A stretch of DNA of 9,329 bases, taken from contig CALHBW010000210.1 in NCBI GenBank assembly GCA_937930625.1, positions 1-9,329 on the forward strand. Reading direction: 5' to 3'. The position numbers were made by a program, and so were the translations under genes. This stretch comes from an uncultured Saprospiraceae bacterium. Lineage in GTDB: Bacteria > Bacteroidota > Bacteroidia > Chitinophagales > Saprospiraceae. The notes below the pieces were generated by a model. The model worked only from the letters and a program-made list of their open reading frames with translations, ran no database searches and was not told the DNA's origin. Of the stretch, positions 1 through 4,962 are shown one piece after another. Each line of letters begins with the position of its first letter. The stretch's first letter is position 1.

Positions 1-173
1 AGTCTATTGATACCCCACAGAATAAAAAACTCATTTGAATTGAATTTCTAAATTTCATAACTCATTGATAATTAATTATAAACTTAAAATGAATTTTTAT
101 AAAATAAGTTAATTTTTAAAATTATAATTATTTGATAATCAAAAATATATATTCTGTGGGGTATCAATAGACT
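1..173. repeat. AT-rich element with perfect 23-bp terminal inverted repeats
   Basis: Positions 1-23 and 151-173 are exact reverse complements (outer end AGTCTATTGATACCCC, inner end CACAGAAT). They enclose 127 bp of very AT-rich DNA with no open frame of note. The repeat starts at the first base of the window, so it may extend further and no target duplication can be checked. It could be a MITE-like non-autonomous element, the ends of a decayed insertion sequence, or an invertible promoter segment. For the last option, the minus strand carries TTG in the right repeat, 17 nt, then TATTTTTG at 147-140. This resembles a Bacteroidota promoter but with a shorter spacer than usual, and it points away from the downstream gene. 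Confidence 0.75.
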
Positions 174-246
174 CGAAAAGTTTAGTAAACGGGGTACATC
201 ATTTTTATTTGTAATAAAGTGTCAACTACTATTCTAAACATGCCTA

Positions 247-278
247 ATATTTTCCGAAATTTATGCCGTTCACAGTAT
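247..278 (+). repeat. 32-bp dispersed repeat, copy 1
   Basis: The segment beginning ATTTTCCGAAATTTATGCCG and ending CACAGTATAA recurs as its exact reverse complement at 7079-7110, 6.8 kb away. It touches a CTCTGCG repeat block here, and the other copy lies about 50 bp from a similar block. The two elements therefore travel together but in different arrangements. Confidence 0.85.
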
Positions 279-282
279 AACC

Positions 283-310
283 CTCTGCGAACTCTGCGCG
301 CTCTGCGTGA
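283..310 (+). repeat. CTCTGCG repeat block, half-site
   Basis: Three successive CTCTGCG words (CTCTGCGA, CTCTGCGCG, CTCTGCGTGA) lie in 28 bp. This is a single-arm version of the palindrome at 6967-7028, where CTCTGCG words also end in a GCGTGA motif. From general familiarity, such CTCTGCG/ACGCAGAG words are common intergenic repeats in environmental Bacteroidota. No function is evident here. Confidence 0.75.
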
Positions 311-344
311 AAAAGTGTCAACTACTTTTACAACAAATCTAAAC

Positions 345-1208
345 ATGCCTAAATTAAAACGTAAAAAAATGCTACTACACGGAGCTATCGGCGATGCTTA
401 TGGTGCGGGATTTGAGTTCGCGCCTATGGAAAAAATCAGGCAGTACAATACCATATCGCGTTATGAACAACATCCTATATTTCCTGAAATTCAAGGGAAA
501 TACACAGACGACACACAAATGTCGATTGCCATTGCCGAATTATTAATTAACAATATAGCATGGACACCGGAAAATATTGCGGATAAATTTGTAGAATGTT
601 TCAAAAGAGACCCGCGAAGGGGCTATGCGAAGCGATTTTATCAATTTTTGACCGAAATAAAAGACGGCGCGGAATTATTACAAAAAATCCACCCGAAAAG
701 CGAACGTAATGGCGCAGCAATGCGTGCCTATCCGCTTGGGATTTTGAAAGATGAGTTGGAAATCAAAACCAAATGCAGGATGCAAGCCGGCATCACGCAT
801 CAGACCGAAAAAGCAATGAAAGCTGCGGAAGCGATAGCACTCACGTGTCATTTTTTTATCCATAAAAAAGGAGAAAAAGATGATTTAGGGATGTATTTAT
901 CTGATATTCAGCAGTATAAATGGAATACCGATTGGGATGGAGAAGTAGGAGTGGATGCGCTGCAAACTGTCGAAGCCGTCCTAACAGTATTGGAGCAAGA
1001 AACAACCTTGACGAATATGCTGAAACGCAGCGTCAACTTTGGCGGAGATGTAGATACGGTGGCTTCACTGACTTTGGCAATAGGCAGCCTAATGCCATCT
1101 GTACAAAATGATTTGCCCAAATTTTTATATGATGACTTGGAGAATGGAGCATATGGCAGGGATTATATGCGTAAATTGGATGAGTTGCTCTTTAAAATGA
1201 GTAAATGA
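345..1208 (+). CDS. ADP-ribosylglycohydrolase (ARH/DraG-like family)
   Basis: A predicted 287-residue cytoplasmic enzyme that removes ADP-ribose from modified proteins or from small ADP-ribosylated compounds, using two Mg ions in an all-alpha fold. The family signatures are present in order: GAIGDAYG at 13-20, TDDTQM at 54-59 (metal-binding Thr-Asp-Asp), RNGAAMRAYPLG near 121-132, THQ at 151-153, and GGDVDTVA at 233-240 (second metal-binding Asp pair and Thr). Length is normal for the family. I chose ATG 345 (MPKLKRKKMLLHGAIGDAYG). ATG 369 (MLLHG) is also possible. The longer GTG start at 219 would translate dispersed repeat DNA. No Shine-Dalgarno sequence is seen. It stands alone on the plus strand, with no adjacent ADP-ribosyltransferase or nitrogenase gene, so the substrate is unknown. 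Its last codons form part of the terminator-like stem at 1197-1276. Confidence 0.9.
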   Translation: MPKLKRKKMLLHGAIGDAYGAGFEFAPMEKIRQYNTISRYEQHPIFPEIQGKYTDDTQMSIAIAELLINNIAWTPENIADKFVECFKRDPRRGYAKRFYQFLTEIKDGAELLQKIHPKSERNGAAMRAYPLGILKDELEIKTKCRMQAGITHQTEKAMKAAEAIALTCHFFIHKKGEKDDLGMYLSDIQQYKWNTDWDGEVGVDALQTVEAVLTVLEQETTLTNMLKRSVNFGGDVDTVASLTLAIGSLMPSVQNDLPKFLYDDLENGAYGRDYMRKLDELLFKMSK

Positions 1209-1276
1209 ATAGATGAGTAAATGCGTAAATGAATTTGGAATCATTTACTCATTTACTCATTTCATCATTTACTCAT
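1197..1276. terminator. Convergent stem-loop made of ATGAGTAA octamers
   Basis: Arms 1197-1232 and 1241-1276 are complementary at 32 of 36 positions, with an 8-nt loop. Each arm is a period-8 array: ATGAGTAA, ATGAATAG, ATGAGTAA, ATGCGTAA on the left, and TTACTCAT, TTACTCAT, TTCATCAT, TTACTCAT on the right. The left arm begins within the last codons of the hydrolase gene and contains its stop. The right arm ends 4 nt before the stop of the converging small gene. Position and symmetry suggest a bidirectional terminator or 3'-end protecting structure, although there is no classical GC stem plus U-tract. That role is inference. Confidence 0.6.
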
Positions 1277-1280
1277 TCTT

Positions 1281-1619
1281 CTATTTCTGCTCAATTTCTT
1301 TGATGGCATTAGACATTTCAATAAAAATATCCATTTCCTTTTGAGCATAAGCCGATGGGTTGGACGCCTTGAGTGACGCGAGTGCTTTACGCTTCTTGAC
1401 AGCATTGACTGCTATTTCATGGATTTGTTTTTTCTGCACATCGGTATATGTGGCACCTTGCGTGAGCATATCCACTAATTTTTGCGCTTCTTGTTCGGGC
1501 GTGTCAGGTGCTTTTTGCACTTTAACGGGAGCTTCATTAACCTTGGCTTCGGGAGCTTCTTGTGCATACGCACCCAATCCAAATAACATTACACAGAGAC
1601 TGAATAATAATTTTTTCAT
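1281..1619 (-). CDS. Small secreted protein, possibly Spy/CpxP-like
   Basis: 112 residues. MKKLLFSLCVMLFGLGAYAQ is a typical signal peptide, cleaved after AYA or nearby, so the protein should be periplasmic or outside the cell. A Glu/Pro/Ala/Val/Lys-rich stretch (21-42) follows. The rest is a charged, predicted all-helical region (EQEAQKLVDML...DVQKKQIHEIAVNAVKKRKAL...YAQKEMDIFIEMSNAIKEIEQK). The helical pattern resembles half of a Spy/CpxP-type periplasmic helical protein, but no diagnostic LTxxQ motif is clear, so function is not assigned. I chose the ATG at 1619. An upstream ATG (1745) would translate repeat DNA before the signal peptide. It lies 159 bp downstream of a similar gene on the same strand. 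Confidence 0.75.
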   Translation of the reverse strand: MKKLLFSLCVMLFGLGAYAQEAPEAKVNEAPVKVQKAPDTPEQEAQKLVDMLTQGATYTDVQKKQIHEIAVNAVKKRKALASLKASNPSAYAQKEMDIFIEMSNAIKEIEQK

Positions 1620-1639
1620 GTTTGATTTTTTATAAAAAA

Positions 1640-1749
1640 TAAAATTGTATAATTGTAAAATTGTGCAATTGAAAATGCTTGTAGTACAAGGAGAATGAAA
1701 AAATAACACGCTCACAGTCATACAATCACGCAATTTCACAATCACAATA
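1640..1749. repeat. Inverted pair of CAAT-type octamer arrays
   Basis: 1640-1671 reads TAAAATTG, TATAATTG, TAAAATTG, TGCAATTG: four octamers. 1713-1749 holds the opposite orientation, with CAAT words spaced 8, 8 and then 6 bp (TACAATCA, CGCAATTT, CACAATCA, CAAT). The arms lie between the two minus-strand genes. The first arm sits about 20 bp upstream of the start codon at 1619. The arms could pair imperfectly in RNA read through from the gene at 1779-2189. Confidence 0.65.
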
Positions 1750-1778
1750 TACCAAATTTACTGCCAATTCTTATTGCG

Positions 1779-2189
1779 CTATCCTTTGGCTGATTGAAAT
1801 TTTTTGTATTGCATGCTTTTTTGAATAATTGCCTGATACTGCGTTTGTTGTTCGGGCTTGAGTATGCGTAATATTTTGGCATTGGTATCTTCAAAAAGTG
1901 CAGCGTGTTTGCGCGGAATAATATCGCTTTGAGCATATTTCGCGATTTCGTCCATCTTTTTCGCGGCATCAAAGTTGATTTTATACATGGCTTCGCGTTG
2001 TGCGGCAGAGATGTTGAGCACGCGCGCAATTTGGTTCGTAACCGCCTCTGCCCGTTCTGCGGGAGGCAGGTCAGTAGAAACAGTAGTGATAGAAATATTA
2101 TTAATGGCTGCCTGACGAGCCACGTTACTTTGAGCAAATAAACCAAGCGTAAATAAAGTCGCCAAAAGGCTGAATAGTATTTTTTTCAT
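1779..2189 (-). CDS. Small secreted helical protein, Spy/CpxP-like
   Basis: 136 residues. MKKILFSLLATLFTLGLFAQ is a clear signal peptide, so export is expected. The mature part is predicted helical: PPAERAEAVTNQIARVLNISAAQREAMYKINFDAAKKMDEIAKYAQ (42-87), then ILRILKPEQQTQYQAIIQKS (106-125). The LNISAAQREAMYKI and LKPEQQTQYQ blocks resemble the two LTxxQ-type repeats of Spy/CpxP proteins, which in other bacteria act as periplasmic chaperones or envelope-stress modulators. This is family resemblance only. It appears related in layout to the gene at 1281-1619 (near-identical signal peptide style, helical charged body), so the two may be diverged paralogues. I chose ATG 2189 because the signal peptide starts there. 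A period-7 repeat array begins 10 bp upstream. Confidence 0.8.
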   Translation of the reverse strand: MKKILFSLLATLFTLGLFAQSNVARQAAINNISITTVSTDLPPAERAEAVTNQIARVLNISAAQREAMYKINFDAAKKMDEIAKYAQSDIIPRKHAALFEDTNAKILRILKPEQQTQYQAIIQKSMQYKKFQSAKG

Positions 2190-2333
2190 TTTAATTTGTG
2201 TAACGAGTTACAGATTACGGGGTGCGAGTTACGGGTTATTGATATAATTATTGAATGGTACAAATTTCAGAAAATTAAGAATATATGGAAAAGCCTCCAA
2301 CGGAACATGTTCCATTGAAAAAAACTCCCTAAC

Positions 2334-2346
2334 GTGGCGAAGCCAC
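2334..2346. repeat. Mini-hairpin GTGGC-GAA-GCCAC
   Basis: A perfect 5-bp stem with a GAA loop. The core GCGAAGC is the heptamer known from biophysical work as an unusually stable DNA mini-hairpin. A second hairpin with the same core lies about 40 bp further on. Confidence 0.6.
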
Positions 2347-2350
2347 TACC

Positions 2351-2440
2351 ATTGTTTTATTGTTTCATAGTTGAAGTGAGTTTTTTGCGAAGCAAAAAAC
2401 CGTAATAACAATTCAACAATGAAGCAATTCAACAATGATA
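2351..2440. repeat. Octamer-array stem with GCGAAGC hairpin at its tip
   Basis: Arms 2351-2378 and 2409-2436 pair at 23 of 28 positions. Left units: ATTGTTTT, ATTGTTTC, ATAGTTGA. Right units: CAATTCAA, CAATGAAG, CAATTCAA, CAATGATA. Between the arms sits a perfect 9-bp stem with a GAA loop, GTTTTTTGC (2380-2388) and GCAAAAAAC (2392-2400). The whole can fold into a long rod with a capped tip, a plausible terminator or structured RNA element if transcribed. Confidence 0.65.
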
Positions 2441-2792
2441 ACTTTTAGTCTAAATCTCAATTCTTGCCAAAATAGCACAAGAGTTCACGATTTAGGTAAT
2501 AATTACCCGAAATTTATACGGAATTATTCGACAATCTTTTCAAAAGTAAAACATCAGGTAACTCGTAACTCGCAACTCGCAACCTATTTAATAGCGTTAA
2601 TATCGTTAAAATCATTTAGATGCCCAATTTTAGCGAAAAAAATCATTACTTTTTTTGAAAAACTCCTTAGAATGATAGCGAATATCACGATTCAAAGAAG
2701 GGATGTGGCATATTTTTAAATTTAATTTTAATATTTTATATATTTTTTCTCATTTAAAATTGACATTGAGCTTAAAATTAACTATCTTACAC

Positions 2793-3908
2793 ATGGAATT
2801 TATTATTATTGGCGCATTATTCATTTCAGGAATCATTCAATTAATATATTGGGGCGTCATTTTTACGAGATTCGCATGGTACAATCCCCCCAAACAAAAC
2901 ATACCTAACCAATCTCCCGAACCTGTCTCTGTCATTATCTGTGCGAAAAATGAAGAGGAAAATCTACGGGAGAATTTACCACATATTTTACGGCAAGAAT
3001 ATTTTGACTACGAAGTTTTGGTCGTCAATGACGGCTCGACGGACGGTACGGCGCAAGTGTTGAATGATTTTCAAAAAGAATACGAACACTTACGCATACT
3101 GCATATTCCTACAGATGCCTCTCGTACAATGAAGGGCAAAAAATACGCGCTAAGTCAGGGTATAGAGGCGAGTAAGCATGAATTATTATTATTGACAGAT
3201 GCGGATTGCCAACCTGCAAGTGAGCATTGGATTGAAGGAATGCAAGCAGTAATTGATGAAAAAAAACAAATTGGATTAGGCTACGGACCTTTTTTTACAA
3301 AAAACAGACATTTAAATCGCTTCGCCAGATTTGAGACCGTTTATACCGCAATTCAATATTTTTCTGCAGCACTTTGGGGTTTTCCGTATATGGGTGTAGG
3401 GCGAAATTTAATATACAAAAAATCTCTTTACGTTGAAAATCAAGGATTTAAGAATCATGCTCATATCACATCCGGCGATGATGATTTATTTATGAGCGAA
3501 GTATCTACGAAAAATAATACTACGATATGCCTTGAAAAAAGTTGCTTTATGTACTCAAAAAGTGAGACGCGAATTACATATTATTATAAAATAAAATATA
3601 GACACAATACAACAGGAAAACATTACAGAACAATACATAGGATTTTTCTCGGAGGGTTATCTATGTCACATTTTCTTTTTTATTTCAGTTTTTTGCTGTC
3701 AATTATATTTCACCTTAGCATCGAAACGGCGGTTATTATATATCTAATGAGATTAATTATAGTACTGCTTGTTTACGCAAAAACAGCACAAAAGTTACAC
3801 GAACATCATCTAACACTATGGATACCCATATTTGACTTCTTGCTGTTGTTCTATTTTATTTTACTCACTCCCGCACTTTTGTCGGGCAACACCAAGTCAT
3901 GGAAATAA
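2793..3908 (+). CDS. Membrane-bound family 2 glycosyltransferase
   Basis: 371 residues, counting from ATG 2793 (MEFIIIGALFISGIIQLIYW). An earlier in-frame ATG at 2703 only adds an AT-rich, repeat-like stretch. One N-terminal membrane segment (about 3-25) is followed by a cytoplasmic GT-A domain: SVIICAKNEEENLRENLP (46-63), VVNDGSTDGT (77-86, nucleotide-sugar binding), LLTDADC (133-139, the metal-binding DxD), and SGDDDLF (227-233, catalytic acidic loop). The usual Q/RxxRW site is replaced by YYKIKYRHNTTGKHY (264-278), where RH and TTGKHY resemble the version seen in Bacteroidota relatives. Three C-terminal membrane segments follow (about 291-310, 312-330, 342-363). Activity is transfer of a sugar from a nucleotide donor to an envelope glycan or lipid; donor and acceptor are unknown. 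It overlaps the sigma-factor gene by 10 nt, indicating co-transcription. Confidence 0.88.
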   Translation: MEFIIIGALFISGIIQLIYWGVIFTRFAWYNPPKQNIPNQSPEPVSVIICAKNEEENLRENLPHILRQEYFDYEVLVVNDGSTDGTAQVLNDFQKEYEHLRILHIPTDASRTMKGKKYALSQGIEASKHELLLLTDADCQPASEHWIEGMQAVIDEKKQIGLGYGPFFTKNRHLNRFARFETVYTAIQYFSAALWGFPYMGVGRNLIYKKSLYVENQGFKNHAHITSGDDDLFMSEVSTKNNTTICLEKSCFMYSKSETRITYYYKIKYRHNTTGKHYRTIHRIFLGGLSMSHFLFYFSFLLSIIFHLSIETAVIIYLMRLIIVLLVYAKTAQKLHEHHLTLWIPIFDFLLLFYFILLTPALLSGNTKSWK

Positions 3909-4564
3909 ATCAAAACAGAAGACGCTCAGCACCTGCGGTTGGCTACCGCGCTGCCTCGAACACCAACTTATCTGACAGAGCAGTTGAAGATTACGAAATC
4001 GTTCAACGTGCCGTCCAATACCAAGAAGAACGCGCTTATGCAGAACTGATGAATCGCTATAAAGAAGCCATCTTCAATATGATGTTGAAAATGGTGCATA
4101 ATAGAGAGGATGCAGACGACCTCACGCTTGAGGCTTTCGGCAAAGCTTTTAGTAAGCTCGCTACTTACACACCAAGATATGCCTTCAGCACTTGGTTATT
4201 CAAAATAGCTATCAATAATTGTATTGATTTCATTAGAAAGAAAAAACTGAATATGCTCTCTATCGACGACCCGATTGAGATGGACAGCAGTCAGAACTAT
4301 TCTAATAATTTGCGCTCCGGCAATCTTGACCCGGAAGAAAAGTATATTCGTGACCAAAAGCTCATGCTCATGCGTAGCTATTTGCGTCAACTCAATCCCA
4401 AATACCGATTGATGATAGAACTCCGCTTCTTTGAAGAATTGACCTACGACGAAATCGCTAAGGAATTAGAAATTCCTCTCGGTACTGTCAAGGCACAACT
4501 CTTCAGAGCCAAAGAACTCCTCACGGCTTTGATGGCAAATTCTCATCGAAGAGGACACCTTTGA
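3899..4564 (+). CDS. ECF-type RNA polymerase sigma factor
   Basis: 221 residues. Region 2 spans about 45-115 (YAELMNRYKEAIFNMMLKMV, then REDADDLTLEAFGKAF and FSTWLFKIAINNCIDFIRKKK), covering core RNA polymerase contact and -10-like recognition. Region 4 spans about 160-210 (LNPKYRLMIELRFFEELTYDEIAKEL with the helix-turn-helix EIPLGTVKAQLFRAKELL), for -35-like recognition. An acidic linker lies between. About 30 N-terminal residues precede region 2 and may be a basic, disordered extension. The start ATG is inside the 3' end of the glycosyltransferase gene (ATGGAAATAA, shared 10 nt), typical of translational coupling. The next in-frame ATG is codon 51, inside region 2. No anti-sigma factor gene follows, so control may be transcriptional, or its partner is elsewhere. 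Target genes cannot be read from this window. Confidence 0.92.
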   Translation: MEINQNRRRSAPAVGYRAASNTNLSDRAVEDYEIVQRAVQYQEERAYAELMNRYKEAIFNMMLKMVHNREDADDLTLEAFGKAFSKLATYTPRYAFSTWLFKIAINNCIDFIRKKKLNMLSIDDPIEMDSSQNYSNNLRSGNLDPEEKYIRDQKLMLMRSYLRQLNPKYRLMIELRFFEELTYDEIAKELEIPLGTVKAQLFRAKELLTALMANSHRRGHL

Positions 4565-4570
4565 TAATGA

Positions 4571-4677
4571 TTAATGGTCAATGGTTAATATTTTGATTTT
4601 CGCATAGCGAAAACTCCATATTAATCTCATTCAACAAGAAAAATTAACCATTGACCATTAACAATTAACCATTCAAA
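4571..4677. terminator. Heptamer-array stem with inner hairpin, after sigma gene
   Basis: Starting 7 bp after the sigma-factor stop, TTAATGGTCAATGGTTAAT (4571-4589) is matched by its exact reverse complement at 4643-4661. Units have period 7 (TTAATGG, TCAATGG, TTAATAT on the left; ATTAACC, ATTGACC, ATTAACA, ATTAACC, ATTCAAA on the right). Between the arms is a perfect 7-bp hairpin, TTTTCGC-ATA-GCGAAAA, at 4597-4613. Its position suggests termination or 3'-end protection of the glycosyltransferase-sigma transcript. No U-tract directly follows the outer stem, so the function is inferred from location. Confidence 0.55.
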
Positions 4678-4719
4678 AATAAAGATTCATTTTTTGTAGT
4701 AAATCAATTCGACAAGTGC

Positions 4720-4749
4720 AGGGCGTGTTTCCGTAAGGAAGCGCGCCTT
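4720..4749 (+). other. GC-rich RNA hairpin with GUAA tetraloop
   Basis: GGCGTGTTTCC (4722-4732) and GGAAGCGCGCC (4737-4747) form an 11-bp stem with two G-U pairs. It extends to 13 pairs by 4720-4721 with 4748-4749, closed by GTAA, a GNRA-type loop. The G-U pairs form only in plus-strand RNA, which favours a transcribed structure. The sequence after it (CACAGTTTTTAT) has a short T-run, so an intrinsic terminator is one reading. A small structured RNA or leader element is another. Confidence 0.45.
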
Positions 4750-4763
4750 CACAGTTTTTATAC

Positions 4764-4819
4764 GTGCTGATGTACTGACGTGTTGGTGTGCTGATGTACT
4801 GACGTACTGATGTAAGGAT
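4764..4819. repeat. Upstream GTGCTGAT octamer array (7 units)
   Basis: Seven contiguous 8-bp units without gaps: GTGCTGAT, GTACTGAC, GTGTTGGT, GTGCTGAT, GTACTGAC, GTACTGAT, GTAAGGAT. Reverse-complemented they match the array next to the nadB start. This copy lies upstream of the candidate nadB promoter, so both arms share one RNA only if transcription reads through from upstream. Confidence 0.85.
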
Positions 4820-4834
4820 ATCGGCAGGTATCGG

Positions 4835-4865
4835 TTGTTTTTACTTTGTAAAAATGATACATTTG
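4835..4865 (+). promoter_or_regulatory. Candidate nadB promoter, Bacteroidota type
   Basis: TTG at 4835-4837, a 20-bp spacer, then TACATTTG at 4858-4865. This fits the Bacteroidota vegetative consensus (TTG near -33, TAnnTTTG near -7), with spacing in the normal range. It lies between the two octamer arrays and would start a transcript near 4872 with a leader of about 90 nt. It is the best consensus match I noted in the window, but it has not been tested against chance. Confidence 0.45.
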
Positions 4866-4890
4866 CACTTGAGACACCACAAAAAATTAC

Positions 4891-4962
4891 GTCAGCACGT
4901 CAGTACGTCCATACATCAACACATAGAAACGTCAGCACGTCAGCACATCAACACGTCAGCAC
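4891..4962 (+). repeat. GTCAGCAC octamer array abutting the nadB start codon
   Basis: Nine gapless octamers: GTCAGCAC, GTCAGTAC, GTCCATAC, ATCAACAC, ATAGAAAC, GTCAGCAC, GTCAGCAC, ATCAACAC, GTCAGCAC, immediately followed by ATG at 4963. Four units are identical, and the fifth is the most diverged. The array fills the whole ribosome-binding region and leaves no Shine-Dalgarno sequence. It is the inverted partner of the array at 4764-4819. An open frame running through it from 4854 is a by-product of the repeat. Confidence 0.88.

Larger units (their letters stand above)
216..352. repeat. Split direct repeat around the hydrolase gene start
   Basis: AAAGTGTCAACTACT occurs at 216-230 and 312-326. 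TCTAAACATGCCTAA occurs at 233-247 and again at 338-352. The two blocks are 2 bp apart in the first copy and 11 bp apart in the second. About 65 bp of other repeat sequence lies between the copies. The likely start codon of the next gene (345) is the ATG inside the second TAAACATGCC word. This looks like a local duplication coupled to insertion of the CTCTGCG repeat. It also creates a GTG-initiated in-frame extension of 42 codons that is probably not translated. Confidence 0.8.
2200..2585. repeat. Inverted pair of GAGTTAC-type heptamer arrays
   Basis: 2200-2241 is six 7-bp units (GTAACGA, GTTACAG, ATTACGG, GGTGCGA, GTTACGG, GTTATTG). 2558-2585 is four units in the other orientation (GTAACTC, GTAACTC, GCAACTC, GCAACCT). 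GAGTTAC words in the left array pair with GTAACTC in the right. The arrays bracket 316 bp that includes the second inverted structure at 2351-2440. The left array would be in the 5' leader of the minus-strand gene. Confidence 0.7.
2190..2792. other. 603-bp non-coding region rich in inverted repeats
   Basis: It separates the divergent starts at 2189 (-) and 2793 (+), so promoters for both should lie here. I find no clear match to the Bacteroidota consensus. The best minus-strand candidate is GAAATTTG about 70 bp upstream of 2189, which has one consensus mismatch. The region holds two nested inverted array pairs, two mini-hairpins with GCGAAGC tips, and the 12-bp palindrome GGAACATGTTCC at 2302-2313. 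An open frame at 2435-2719 translates array sequence and shows no protein-like character. Confidence 0.7.

Noticed and set aside
219..344. N-terminal extension of the ADP-ribosylglycohydrolase from a GTG start
   Set aside because: The added residues translate dispersed repeats, and the family fold starts after ATG 345.
1742..2146. 134-residue minus-strand open frame overlapping the secreted protein
   Set aside because: It is the alternative frame of the gene at 1779-2189, which has a proper signal peptide and helical pattern.
2435..2719. 94-residue open frame upstream of the glycosyltransferase
   Set aside because: It includes translated GTAACTC array units, has no domain-like pattern, and overlaps the next gene's extended frame.
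4764..4962. CRISPR array
   Set aside because: Units are 8 bp, contiguous and degenerate, with no spacers; no cas genes are present.
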